Shown here one piece after another: positions 28,194 through 36,779 of a stretch of 64,000 nucleotides of DNA. Each line of letters starts with the position of its first letter. The stretch's first letter is position 1. The position numbers and the translations under genes were made by a program. The notes under the pieces were generated by a model. It did no database searches. It saw only the letters and a list, made by a program, of their open reading frames with translations, and was not told the DNA's origin. The stretch is from Calothrix sp. PCC 7716 (GTDB lineage Bacteria > Cyanobacteriota > Cyanobacteriia > Cyanobacteriales > Nostocaceae): assembly GCF_019977735.1 (NCBI RefSeq), contig NZ_AP025018.1, positions 10,358,580 to 10,422,579 on the forward strand, written 5' to 3'.

Positions 28194-28757
28194 ATGCTGT
28201 TTTAGAAGAGTTGTAAGCAAGGCTATTAACTCCATAGAAAAAATGTTCTGGATTACTCAAGCTAGTTAGTGAGCCAAGTGTGGATGAAACGTTTATAATA
28301 CGTGCGGCACCTGCTTGTTTAAGTAGTGGTATAAAATTATGAATGATTGCAAATGCTCCAAAAAAGTTTGCTCCAAAGGTATCTTTGAGTATATCTACAC
28401 TCAACATTGATGGACGAGTGCCCAATTGAAACTCATAGTTAACTCCAGCATTATTTATAAGTACATCAACTTTTCCAAGTTGTTTAGTAATAGCTTCAGC
28501 AGCAGATTTTACTGACGACTCATCATTCACATCTATTGGAATAAAATGAGCATCGGCGCCATCTGAGCGTAGTTTTTCTACTGCTGCGTCCCCCTGCTGT
28601 ATGTTCCGCGCACCAATTAAAACAGTAAAATTATGCGATGCTAGTTGTTGTGCAACTTTATACCCAATACCTTTGGTGGCGCCGGAAATAAAAACAATCT
28701 TTTTCATAGTAAGTTTTGCACTGTTTGGTTCAAAATTGTTGAAATAAAAAATATCAA

Positions 28758-29339
28758 TTAATCAAGGGTTGACATGGCAGCTTTGACCATATCAAACAGC
28801 ATCTCTCGGTCAGGATGAACACGTGCGGCTATATTTAAACCGTAGGATACAGCTATAATTAGTCGCGCTATGGCTTTGATGTCTTTATTAGGGGCAAGCT
28901 CCCCTGACTGTTGAGCTTTGTCAAGAAGATTAAAAACTGTTTGCTCTAAACGGTCAACACCTTGAACGATTAAGCATGAAACTTGTTCATCAATCGTTTT
29001 AATAGTAGTTGCGGTATTAGTCAGTAAACAGCCACCAGGATTATATGCAGCAACAGCCACATCAATATTGTGATTGAAGTAATCCCATAATCCTTGTTTT
29101 GCTGACTTCGCTTTTTGCAATATTGCAAGTCTTTTCATCCCTGTTTGCTGGTAATAAAGACTCATCACCTCACGAAAAAGCGTCTGCTTATCCCCAAAAG
29201 AATTGTAAAAGCTCGAACGATTAATGCCCATACTTTCCAATAAATCTGGGAGAGTAGTTGCATCATAGCCCTTTTCCCAGAAAGTATAGAGAGCTTTCTG
29301 TAACACTTCTTCGCGGTCAAACTCCTTTGGGCGCCCCAT
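28758..29339 (-). CDS. TetR family transcriptional regulator
   Basis: About 193 residues starting MGRPKEF. GGAGG lies 8 nt before this ATG (29339); the in-frame GTG and ATG just upstream sit too close to the Shine-Dalgarno. The TetR HTH is clear (TTLPDLLESMGINRSSFYNS, FGDKQTLFREV). The C-terminal domain has CLLTNTATTI, as in regulators of SDR/oxidoreductase genes. The SDR gene lies 50 bp downstream on the same strand, now interrupted by the IS. Confidence 0.85.
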   Translation of the reverse strand: MGRPKEFDREEVLQKALYTFWEKGYDATTLPDLLESMGINRSSFYNSFGDKQTLFREVMSLYYQQTGMKRLAILQKAKSAKQGLWDYFNHNIDVAVAAYNPGGCLLTNTATTIKTIDEQVSCLIVQGVDRLEQTVFNLLDKAQQSGELAPNKDIKAIARLIIAVSYGLNIAARVHPDREMLFDMVKAAMSTLD

Positions 29340-29410
29340 CTTCATCACCTCCTTTCATTAGAATACACATTTTGTACCAAAAAGTCTATAACTTCTAACG
29401 TAGGTTGCAC

Positions 29411-29875
29411 CGAGTTATTAATTTATGGGAAGTTGACGTGCAGTTAGCTTTCCAAAAAGTTCCTTCTCTGATTCCATTTGCGCCTATTCTCAAGAATGGA
29501 GACAACGAAGAAACAATCCAACAAGCATTGCGAGTCATGCGTGCGGATGAAAAATTGAGTGAACTCGAAACTGTTTTGGGTTTCTTTGCTACATTTGTAT
29601 TAGACAGCGCAATAGTTCAAAGTATAATGGGATGGGATATGGCAATACTACAAGAGTCTCCTTGGTATCAACAATTTGGCAGAGAATGCGAGGAAAGAGG
29701 TGAGCAACGAGGAATAATTTCGGCGATAGAATTGGGACTTGATTTAAAATTCGGCGTCCAAGGTTTAGAGTTGATGGAACCTGTTTCTCAAATTGCTGAC
29801 TTAGATAAACTCAAAACAATAAGAAACGCGATTAAAAGCGCGCAAAGTTTAGATGAATTACAGCAATTAATTTAA
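29411..29875 (+). pseudogene. Rpn family gene, 5'-truncated duplicate
   Basis: The last ~155 codons of the Rpn gene at 22854-23732, nearly identical, beginning at CGAGTTATTAAT. The PD-(D/E)XK catalytic half is missing. One internal repeat unit of the ERGEQRG stretch has been lost. Similarity continues ~55 bp past the stop (ACAGCGACGCAATGAACATA), so a segment, not only a gene, was copied. Confidence 0.85.
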
Positions 29876-30004
29876 TAGTTATAAATATCACAGCGACGCA
29901 ATGAACATAGACGCTATTACAGCGTGCTGCATGTTTATTAGGTACATAAATGATGCCCAAAACCTTGTAAAGACTGTACATGTAAGGTCTCTACATGTAC
30001 CGCA

Positions 30005-30697
30005 TTAACACGAAATCTGCTGTATGTTACAGCTTATAAAAATTATTGAAGCAGGCTTTTGTGTTTTTGGATGGAGAGGTTCACGCACTTCAATTAACCG
30101 TAACCCACTACTATTAAATAATTTTACCCAACTCTCTAAGGTTCTAAAATACCACGGCGCCGGGTCGGTAAAATCGTCATTAAATCCTGCCCAAGAACCT
30201 TCTCTCCAGCCATCAAGGTATGGAAAATCACCACAAGCAACTAAAGGATGAAGCGTTTGAACAATAAATAAACCTTTAGGATTTAGTAATTTTGTAATCG
30301 TTTTGAATAATCCTTCCACTGATTCTTTTCCAAACAGTGCAAAATTACATACTACAACGTCAACAGAAATACTTAGTTTACCTTGTTGTATTTCCTCATA
30401 AGATACATTAAGAAAATCTCCTCCAGCTTGTTGAGCTTTCTCAATTAGTTCTGGAACTACATCCACTCCAACTACATTAATTCCTTGAGTTGCAAGTTCA
30501 CGAGTCAACCAACCTTCCCCACACCCCAAGTCAAGTACAGACTTCGGAGAATAACTTATTACCGCATCGATTATTGCTTGATTAGTAATTAGTTTGCGAC
30601 TCTCAATTTCTCCAGAACGCACTGCATTTGTCCAGGGTGAAGCATTTTTGCACCATGAATCAATTATCTTAATATCGCTGAGTGGTTCAATGTTCAT
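30005..30697 (-). CDS. Class I SAM-dependent methyltransferase
   Basis: 230 residues with the SAM-binding motif I VLDLGCGEGWLTRELA, acidic motif II VVGVDVVPELIEKAQ and the post-motif VVVCNFALFG. The substrate is not deducible. The 3' end (DPAPWYFRTLESWVKLF to the stop) also occurs as a relic at 18088-18227, 12 kb away. A tandem or tandem-derived copy was probably rearranged between the two sites. Confidence 0.85.
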   Translation of the reverse strand: MNIEPLSDIKIIDSWCKNASPWTNAVRSGEIESRKLITNQAIIDAVISYSPKSVLDLGCGEGWLTRELATQGINVVGVDVVPELIEKAQQAGGDFLNVSYEEIQQGKLSISVDVVVCNFALFGKESVEGLFKTITKLLNPKGLFIVQTLHPLVACGDFPYLDGWREGSWAGFNDDFTDPAPWYFRTLESWVKLFNSSGLRLIEVREPLHPKTQKPASIIFISCNIQQISC

Positions 30698-30763
30698 AAT
30701 ACGGAATTACTTACATTATATAATATAATGATAATACCTAACAAAAGGTTAAATTGAAAGTGC

Positions 30764-30907
30764 ATGAACCAAGGTAAAATTTCAGATATTATCAAAGTAG
30801 AACATCATTATCAACCAGCAAATAGCGCCTCTGAATTAGTTGTTCACATATTACACCGTTACTCATCTAAAAAACACGAAATTTCGCTGACTACGACACA
30901 TATATAA
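30764..30907 (+). pseudogene. AraC family regulator with large internal deletion
   Basis: Starts like the AraC gene at 24271 (KVEHHYQPAN...ASE), then jumps to VVHILHRYSSKKHEI, losing about 130 codons. It next runs into sequence of the monooxygenase gene and stops. Only 47 codons remain. Confidence 0.8.
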
Positions 30908-31453
30908 GTAACAAAGAAATTGCTCTAGCTACACAAATTACAGGCTTTTTGGCGCCAGATTCCCACTTATACGAAATTTTTATGAGTGAACCAGCCGATA
31001 GTAAAATGCAAATTAAGGCGGGTATTGGTCAATTTATTAACTTTGGTATATTTAAACTAAAAAATCCTGACGACCAACCTCAATTTTTAGAAGCAACCGC
31101 AGAAGCAATTCGACAAATTTCAGGTTTACCCGCAATGCCAACCACTCACTTCCATCGGTCACTAGATGGCGCCCGTGCGATAAACTAAGGCTTATGGACA
31201 TCCCAAGAAGAATACCTTATATCTTGCACCATTCTCAACAAGCAAAAAGAAACCGGGCTTCTTGCGAAAAATTTTGCTAAAAACCCTAATTTATCGTATA
31301 GAAGCCCGGTTTCTAGACCAGGTGCAAGATGTGAGATACGCCAACATGAACGCAAACCCACCAATGGCTGAACCATTAAAACAAATGCGCGCACTAGCAA
31401 AGAACGAATTCCAAATGTCATTATACGAAGTCGTACACACTGAAAAATCTTAA
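30901..31453 (+). pseudogene. ABM-type monooxygenase-like gene with premature stop and MITE insertion
   Basis: The reading frame from 30901 gives YISNKEIALATQITGFLAPD, then FINFGIFKLKNPDDQPQFLE (antibiotic-biosynthesis-monooxygenase-like fold). It has an in-frame TAA at 31186-31188 inside an IN(Y)GLWTSQEE block, then continues. A 120-bp MITE (31216-31335) interrupts the Tyr codon region. Removing it with one 4-bp duplication rejoins TSQEE to YANMNANPPMAEPLKQMR and the frame ends SLYEVVHTEKS at 31453. The 5' end is lost at the AraC junction. Confidence 0.8.
31216..31335. mobile_element. MITE, family A (CTTATATCTTGCACC ends), in monooxygenase gene
   Basis: 120 bp. Outer ends CTTATATCTTGCACC and GGTGCAAGATGTGAG; inner arms AGAAACCGGGCTTCT and AGAAGCCCGGTTTCT. 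The flanking 4-bp duplication is ATAC (31212-31215 and 31336-31339). It has no coding capacity. The exact fit to the interrupted reading frame proves both boundaries. Confidence 0.9.
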
Positions 31454-31484
31454 TGGATATACAAATCCTCGCTATATCTGGTAG

Positions 31485-31605
31485 CTTATATCTTGCACCA
31501 TTCACAATAAGGCAAAAGAAACCGGGTTTCTGTACGAAAGATTAAGCTTTTTTAGTGCAGTTTGTCGCAAGAAACCCGGTTTCTAGACCAGGTGCAAGAT
31601 GTCAG
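31485..31605. mobile_element. MITE, family A, second copy
   Basis: 121 bp, same ends (CTTATATCTTGCACC; GGTGCAAGATGTCAG) and inner arms AGAAACCGGGTTTCT / AGAAACCCGGTTTCT with a different loop. I find no matching 4-bp duplication (GTAG left, GATT right), so one flank has been lost or rearranged. Its right end supplies the stop codon of the gene on the minus strand. Confidence 0.82.
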
Positions 31606-31985
31606 GATTGGTTTTCAGATATTCTATTTTTTTTGTAAGGACTCCATCTATCTTCATTTTTTTGTCCTTGAATAGTATCAATAGTTCCTAACAAGCGCTC
31701 AATATCCTCAAACATTCTGTATGTAGAAAAAAGGAATTCATCGTCCCAGTAACTTTTCTCATTTGTTACAGAGACAGTAAGATGCTTCCCTGCTGTGACT
31801 CTGATATGAACATTAAAATTATCGTGGGACAGTTCTCTAGAAATATCTTCTAGATTATTTGTTTCAGGAATTATTTTTTTGAGAACAATATCCCAGATTC
31901 TATGCAATTTTCCATCTGATGTTTGTTTGGATTCAGCCCGTTTATTTACAATAATGTCATCAGCGTTATACTTCATAAAATACAT
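31602..31985 (-). CDS. Hypothetical protein, 3' end formed by a MITE
   Basis: 127 residues, no family recognised, no membrane segment or signal peptide; mixed charged sequence with FNVHIRVTAGKHLTVSVTNE in the middle. Its stop codon (31602-31604) lies in the last bases of the MITE at 31485-31605, so the original C-terminus may have been longer. Weak Shine-Dalgarno (GGAG) before the start. Confidence 0.5.
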   Translation of the reverse strand: MYFMKYNADDIIVNKRAESKQTSDGKLHRIWDIVLKKIIPETNNLEDISRELSHDNFNVHIRVTAGKHLTVSVTNEKSYWDDEFLFSTYRMFEDIERLLGTIDTIQGQKNEDRWSPYKKNRISENQS

Positions 31986-32045
31986 ATCTCTCCTTCCTCA
32001 CAATCATTAGAATTGGAGTTTGTAATATGTGTTGGGGTAGGGTCA

Positions 32046-32531
32046 TCAGCTATAGGTGAAGGTGGTAAAATCATTAGCCGATGCACCGTCATACTTGGCT
32101 GCTGTGTTAAGTCGAACTATGCTACCTGACTTGTTAGTGTGATATGTCCATATTTTGGAGTTGTCGGTTACTTGTACTTGCCAACCTGGTACTAATGCTT
32201 GAGTACAAAGAACTCCTGGTTCAGCTAAACCCAAACAACCATCATTCCAAGTACGTGCTTCCGATGTAGTAATTTTTAACTCGGAAGTAGACTTACCTGT
32301 ACGTTTAGAAGCATCTTTCAAAACCGCACTCGCTACAGCGGACGGTAACTTCTTATTTTGACTATCATCCTGACTCTCACTTTGATTAGGTAAAGATTCC
32401 ACTGGTTTTTCTGCTTGAGATGGAGGCACGTTACTGCCCGTAGTACACCCCATCAATGCACTACTAATCACAACCACAGCAAACAAATTAACCAAAATCA
32501 AGCGAATACTTTTCTTATTCAAGCCAAACAT
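32046..32531 (-). CDS. Conserved lipoprotein of unknown function
   Basis: About 161 residues from the ATG at 32531 (the longer frame upstream overlaps spoIIM). Signal peptide with lipobox ALMGC, a polar linker rich in Pro, Ser and Gln, then a small domain with KITTSEARTWNDGCLGLAEP and GWQVQVTDNSKIWTYHTNKS. Two cysteines may form a disulfide. It begins 13 bp after the spoIIM-like gene on the same strand, so probably one operon. Confidence 0.7.
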   Translation of the reverse strand: MFGLNKKSIRLILVNLFAVVVISSALMGCTTGSNVPPSQAEKPVESLPNQSESQDDSQNKKLPSAVASAVLKDASKRTGKSTSELKITTSEARTWNDGCLGLAEPGVLCTQALVPGWQVQVTDNSKIWTYHTNKSGSIVRLNTAAKYDGASANDFTTFTYS

Positions 32532-32544
32532 ACAAATACATCCG

Positions 32545-33510
32545 TTACGGAGTGATACCGTTGCCACGCCTACTACAATATACAACTAAACTCATAAACA
32601 GCCCCGTCCCAACGAGGTATTTTAATGGTTCAGGCACACTTGGGTTAGGGGAAAAGAAACCCTCGATAATGCCAGCGATTACAAGCATGGGTATAATTCC
32701 AAACACTAACTGCGAAGCTAGAGTTCCATAATACTTAAGAGCATCTAGGCGCCGATATTTCCCTGGAAACAGAATTGCCCGTGCGATTAAAAACCCAGCA
32801 CCCCCTGCAAAAAATATCGCTGGTAACTCTAATGACCCATGAGGAAAGACAAATGCCCAAAATGGGTATGCCAAATTATTTTGTCCAACAAGCGTTGCAA
32901 CGGCGCCTATTAGTAAACCATTAAATAGCAGAATATAGAAAGTAAAGGCGCCTGCCGTAATTCCACCAGCAACAGCTTTAAACGACACCATAATATTGTT
33001 AATCATGATACCGCTTGATGCTAGTGGTTCAACACCTAATATTGAACCCATCCAAAGTTTACGCTCGTCTCTAACTGTTTTAATTAAATGTTCGGGTACA
33101 ATTAGCGACATGAAACTTGGGTCTTGCCAAGCATACCACCAAGCAATCAAGCACCCCAATATAAATAAAGCAGTCGCCAAAGCTATATAAACTATAGTTT
33201 GCTGCACCACCGCAGGAAATCCCCATAGAAAAAAATCGGTGAGACCCTGCCATTCTTGCCGACGCGAACCTTGATAAACTTGGTTATAAGCCCGCGTTGT
33301 CATTGATTGTAGGCTTTGTATCAGCGTATTACTGACTTGCTGGGTACGAGCGCGCGCTAAATCAGCGGCAACGGTACGGTAAAGAATAGCGACTTCGCGA
33401 ATTTCACTTGAACGCAGTGATTTAAGTCCAGATTTTTCTATTTTTTTTAATAAAGTGTCGAGACGCTGCCAGTTTGGTTCACGTCGCGCTATCCAACGTT
33501 GAATATTCAT
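32545..33510 (-). CDS. SpoIIM/DUF95 family membrane protein
   Basis: 321 residues with a cytosolic helical N-terminus (WIARREPNWQRLDTLLKKIE) and five to six membrane segments. The conserved FPHGSLELPAIFFAGGAG motif is typical of the stage II sporulation M family in non-sporulating bacteria. Such genes usually sit with RDD, DUF4129, DUF4350, MoxR and DUF58 genes. Here RDD is close (divergent), while the rest of that set is at 11-15 kb. The biochemical role is unknown. Confidence 0.88.
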   Translation of the reverse strand: MNIQRWIARREPNWQRLDTLLKKIEKSGLKSLRSSEIREVAILYRTVAADLARARTQQVSNTLIQSLQSMTTRAYNQVYQGSRRQEWQGLTDFFLWGFPAVVQQTIVYIALATALFILGCLIAWWYAWQDPSFMSLIVPEHLIKTVRDERKLWMGSILGVEPLASSGIMINNIMVSFKAVAGGITAGAFTFYILLFNGLLIGAVATLVGQNNLAYPFWAFVFPHGSLELPAIFFAGGAGFLIARAILFPGKYRRLDALKYYGTLASQLVFGIIPMLVIAGIIEGFFSPNPSVPEPLKYLVGTGLFMSLVVYCSRRGNGITP

Positions 33511-33584
33511 GAATTTATACTCGTACTCAGGCTACCTTAGCTTAAGATAGCTTGAAGCAGTAGCTTGATTATTGTAATAGCACC

Positions 33585-34454
33585 ATGTCTTTTAACCAAG
33601 GTTCTTCGCAACCCATTCAACCTTTGAGTATTGGTAACGTAGTTACTGCTGGACTTAGGCTGTATGGTGTACATTTCAAATCTTATTTAAAACTAGCATT
33701 TATTGCTTATGCCTGGATACTTGTGCCCGTTTACGGTTGGGCAAGATGCGGTGCCACTTTAGCATTGATATCTCGGTTGGCATATAGCGAACTAGTTGAA
33801 CAACCAGAAACTCCATCAGAAGCGGGTCGTTTTTTAAGAGCGCGGTTATGGCAATTTTTGCTCATGGGTTTATTAATGTTTTTACTTATTATTGGTATCA
33901 CAATTGGAGTAATTATATTATTATTTATTCTGGCACTAATAACGGGAGTTATATTAGGAATTTTTATACCTGGAGGCGCCGCAAACGATGCTTTTAACCC
34001 TGTAGTAGCGTTAGTATCATTTACCTTGGTACTTGTTTATATAGGTCTAATTTTTAGCGTGTTTCTTTTAGTGCAAGCACGTTTTATTCTTGTGGAAGTG
34101 CCTTTAGCAATTGAAAATTCTACTGATGGGGCATCAACTATTAAGCGAAGCTGGAATTTGACAAGGGGAAATTTATGGAGAATTGTTGCAATTATTATTA
34201 TAACTTCTTTATTAACTTTTCCGCTTCAAGTACCTTTAAGTGTGTTAAATATTATTATTCAAATTTCCTTACAACCTTTAGCAAGAGTAAATAGTAACTA
34301 TAGGTTGTTAGCTGCAATAGTAAATATACTTCTAACTTTAATTAGTATTGCATTAGTAGTACCATTGTGGCAAACAATTAAAGCCGTACTTTACTGTGAT
34401 TTACGAAGTCGTCGTGAAGGTTTTGGCTTAAAGTTGCGCGACCGTAATATTTAA
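33585..34454 (+). CDS. Multi-pass membrane protein (DUF975/GPDPase-membrane-domain-like)
   Basis: 289 residues with about six membrane helices. The start IQPLSIGNVVTAGLRLYGVH matches proteins encoded beside RDD-family genes, and the segment KRSWNLTRGNLWRIVAIIII is characteristic of this membrane-domain group. Divergent from spoIIM (74 bp) and 21 bp upstream of the RDD gene. Function unknown. Confidence 0.7.
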   Translation: MSFNQGSSQPIQPLSIGNVVTAGLRLYGVHFKSYLKLAFIAYAWILVPVYGWARCGATLALISRLAYSELVEQPETPSEAGRFLRARLWQFLLMGLLMFLLIIGITIGVIILLFILALITGVILGIFIPGGAANDAFNPVVALVSFTLVLVYIGLIFSVFLLVQARFILVEVPLAIENSTDGASTIKRSWNLTRGNLWRIVAIIIITSLLTFPLQVPLSVLNIIIQISLQPLARVNSNYRLLAAIVNILLTLISIALVVPLWQTIKAVLYCDLRSRREGFGLKLRDRNI

Positions 34455-34475
34455 AAAAGTTATGTTAAAAAAATT

Positions 34476-35264
34476 ATGCATATTTTTAATCGAGTTAAAT
34501 TTGTTACGCCAGAGAGCGTTGAGCTTGAATTTACTTTAGCTGGTATTGGTAGTCGAACTTTTGCTTTACTAATTGATTATCATGTTTTAGCTTTAATAAT
34601 AGCGTTAATTTTCACTATTTGGCTCACAGTTTCTTATCAAATACAAACTTTTGGAAAACAAATATTTGGTGAGCAAGCTGATAACTGGGTAGTTGCGATA
34701 GCATTCTTCATTTTGTTTGCAGTTTACGCTGGATATTTTGTATTTTTTGAAACTTTATGGCAAGGACAAACACCAGGTAAGCGTTTAGCAAAAATCCGCG
34801 TCGTTCGCGATGATGGTAGGCCTGTCGGACTTCAGCAAACAACTTTACGTGCCCTACTGCGACCTTTTGATGAAATTTCTTTTATTGGCGCCTTGCTAAT
34901 TATGTTTAATCGTAAAGAAAAGCGTTTAGGTGATTTCGTCGCAGGTACAATCGTAATTCAAACTTCTTCTATAGCTATTTCTGAAAAACAAAAATTAACA
35001 CTGTCAGAGTCTTCTAATTCAGCTTGTGAAAAAATTTTAGAAACTACTAATTTATCACCAATGCTTCCTGATGATTTTGCAGTTATTCGGGAATATTTAG
35101 TGCGGCGCCATATAATGTCTAAAGACGCAAAAGCAGCACTTGCTATTGAGCTTACTCAACAAGTACAGTCAATTATTGAATTAAATAACTTACCTGATGG
35201 AATTAGCCCAGATACTTTTTTAGAAGGCCTTTATCTTGCCTATCAAAAAACATCGATAGGGTAA
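34476..35264 (+). CDS. RDD family membrane protein
   Basis: 262 residues. The RDD signature begins GIGSRTFALLIDYHVLALI (Arg then Asp in helix 1). Two or three membrane helices follow, with QGQTPGKRLAKIRVVRDDGR and GDFVAGTIVI. A soluble tail (~180-262) ends in LYLAYQKTSIG. RDD proteins are of uncertain function; some act in ion homeostasis. Confidence 0.85.
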   Translation: MHIFNRVKFVTPESVELEFTLAGIGSRTFALLIDYHVLALIIALIFTIWLTVSYQIQTFGKQIFGEQADNWVVAIAFFILFAVYAGYFVFFETLWQGQTPGKRLAKIRVVRDDGRPVGLQQTTLRALLRPFDEISFIGALLIMFNRKEKRLGDFVAGTIVIQTSSIAISEKQKLTLSESSNSACEKILETTNLSPMLPDDFAVIREYLVRRHIMSKDAKAALAIELTQQVQSIIELNNLPDGISPDTFLEGLYLAYQKTSIG

Positions 35265-35336
35265 AGACGTTACACAGAACAAACGTAAAGACGTTACACA
35301 GAACAAACGTAAAGACGTTACATGTAACGTCTCTAC
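35261..35336. repeat. 24-bp tandem repeat ending in a palindrome
   Basis: GTAAAGACGTTACACAGAAC plus AAAC, twice in tandem, then a third partial unit running into GAGACGTTACATGTAACGTCTC-like palindromic sequence. The first bases overlap the RDD stop codon. Confidence 0.75.
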
Positions 35337-35402
35337 TTCAATATTAATGTACTATGGTATCCAACCGCGTGCGCTAGAAAACAAAAAATTTTTGCTTCGT
35401 AG

Positions 35403-35525
35403 CTCACCGGAATGCAGCATTCTCAACAAGCTTAAAGAAACCGGGCTTCTTGGCAAAAATTTTGCTATAAAACGTTAATATTTCGTACAGAAGCCCGGTT
35501 TCTAGACCTGGTGCATTCCGGTGAG
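35403..35525. mobile_element. MITE, family A variant with CTCACCGGAATGCA ends
   Basis: 123 bp. Perfect 14-bp outer arms CTCACCGGAATGCA / TGCATTCCGGTGAG; inner arms AGAAACCGGGCTTCT / AGAAGCCCGGTTTCT and interior as in the 31216 copy. The 4-bp target duplication is GTAG (35399-35402, 35526-35529). Confidence 0.88.
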
Positions 35526-35562
35526 GTAGGGTAGGTATCTTGCCTGACCTACAAAATCTATA

Positions 35563-35784
35563 TTATGACCCCGTTTGCAATAAAGCCGCAGAAACAGCAA
35601 TCATAAAACAAACGAAAGAATATTTAACACCAGACCTATTTTGATAAATAGCTGCCTGCAAACCCATAACCACAGACCCTACAACCATAGCAGCGCAAGC
35701 CAAAGACTGCCAATTTTGTATAAATAACATCATAGTACACAGCCTAATATTATATATCCGTAGGCTCAATATATGGCTCATCAC
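35563..35784 (-). CDS. Small membrane protein, hypothetical
   Basis: Up to 73 residues; the ATG at 35733 gives a 56-residue form with two hydrophobic segments (LACAAMVVGSVVMGLQAAIY and YSFVCFMIAVSAALLQ). The two-helix pattern and lack of an overlapping better gene support it, but no family is recognised. Confidence 0.45.
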   Translation of the reverse strand: MMSHILSLRIYNIRLCTMMLFIQNWQSLACAAMVVGSVVMGLQAAIYQNRSGVKYSFVCFMIAVSAALLQTGS

Positions 35785-35883
35785 ACGCGCGTATCTTCCG
35801 CCAAACGAAATAATTCGGCGCCATCAAAAGAAGCAAAGTTAGTAAGATAAATTGAAAAACAGCTTTTTTCGGAAAGGTCAAAA

Positions 35884-36636
35884 ATGAATAATCCATTCCC
35901 AGGAATGAACCCTTACTTAGAGAATCCTATATTTTGGTCAGAGTTACATTATAGATTAATTACAGCGATAGCAGACGCAATCGAGGAGAATATCCCATTA
36001 CAATATAACGTTGTCATTGAACAACGTACTTATTTAAGCGATGACTCAGATTCTGTTTTTTCTAAACAAGTGGCGCCGCAACATTCATCTACAACACAGC
36101 TTTCTACATCAGAAGGTATAACAATAATGATGCCAATGCCAGAAAACGTTACAGAAAGTTATTTAGAAATACGAGAAATAGCAACTGGTTTTGTAGTCAC
36201 AACAATTGAAATTATATCTCCGAAAAATAAAAAAGCTGGAGAAGGCAGAAAAGCCTACGAAAATAAACGTAAAAAAGTGTTAGCTAGCCTTTCTCACTTG
36301 GTAGAAATTGATTTATTAAGAAGTGGCAAACCAATGTCGATACTAGGAGAAGTAGCGATAAACGATTATTACATCATTGTCAGCAGAAGCGATACTCGTC
36401 CCAAAGCAAAACTATATACTTTTTCTGTCCAACAGCCAATACCCTCATTTCAACTACCTTTACAATCAGAAGATATAGAACCAATTTTAGATATACAATC
36501 TTTATTAAACAGTATATATAATCGTGCCAGATATAATTTAAGAATCGATTATAATCTGGAACCAGTACCTCCTCTCAAAGCCGACAACGCAGCGTGGTGT
36601 GATATGGTTTTACGTGAGCAAGGATTACGTGAATAA
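35884..36636 (+). CDS. DUF4058 family protein
   Basis: 250 residues starting NNPFPGMNPYLENPIFW, the hallmark of this family, with TTIEIISPKNKKAGEGRKAY in the middle. DUF4058 has a nuclease-like fold suggestion but no known activity; it is common and multicopy in cyanobacteria and Planctomycetes. It ends in a CCCCCC/GGGGGG hairpin region that may terminate it. Confidence 0.88.
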   Translation: MNNPFPGMNPYLENPIFWSELHYRLITAIADAIEENIPLQYNVVIEQRTYLSDDSDSVFSKQVAPQHSSTTQLSTSEGITIMMPMPENVTESYLEIREIATGFVVTTIEIISPKNKKAGEGRKAYENKRKKVLASLSHLVEIDLLRSGKPMSILGEVAINDYYIIVSRSDTRPKAKLYTFSVQQPIPSFQLPLQSEDIEPILDIQSLLNSIYNRARYNLRIDYNLEPVPPLKADNAAWCDMVLREQGLRE

Positions 36637-36637
36637 T

Positions 36638-36706
36638 CCCCCCAACCCCCCTTATTAAGGGGGGCTTTAAGCCCTGTTTTTCACCCTTAATAAGGGGAGC
36701 TTTAGA
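36638..36706. repeat. CCCCCCTTATTAAGGGGGG hairpins
   Basis: CCCCCCTTATTAAGGGGGG followed by a decayed copy (CCCTTAATAAGGGG). The same family lies at 49711-49790. Probable transcription terminator of the DUF4058 gene. Confidence 0.7.
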
Positions 36707-36779
36707 CTTTATAATAAGATTTATAACGGGAGCAGGAGTTGTTGAGAATCTGGATCTAGGAACACAAAAGTAAACAATT

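Larger units (their letters stand above)
26538..28707 (-). pseudogene. SDR family oxidoreductase interrupted by an ISL3-family element
   Basis: N-terminal part 28202-28707 (GATKGIG nucleotide motif, INNAG, active-site Tyr and Lys in AYNSSK). C-terminal part 26538-26757 (ALNALTVSLAKDLADDNITV, NSICPGWVKTDMG). Removing bases 26758-28201 (element plus one target duplication) joins AYNSSKTA to LNALTVSLA exactly in frame. The gene was therefore intact before insertion, and the disruption looks young. It follows a TetR gene on the same strand by 50 bp, its likely regulator. Confidence 0.92.

Noticed and set aside
31262-31453. 63-codon ORF starting in the MITE
   Set aside because: Its second half is the 3' part of the interrupted monooxygenase gene; the start lies in the transposon.
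31485-31605. Target duplication for the second family A MITE
   Set aside because: Flanks are GTAG and GATT; no 4-bp match, so I claim only the ends and arms.
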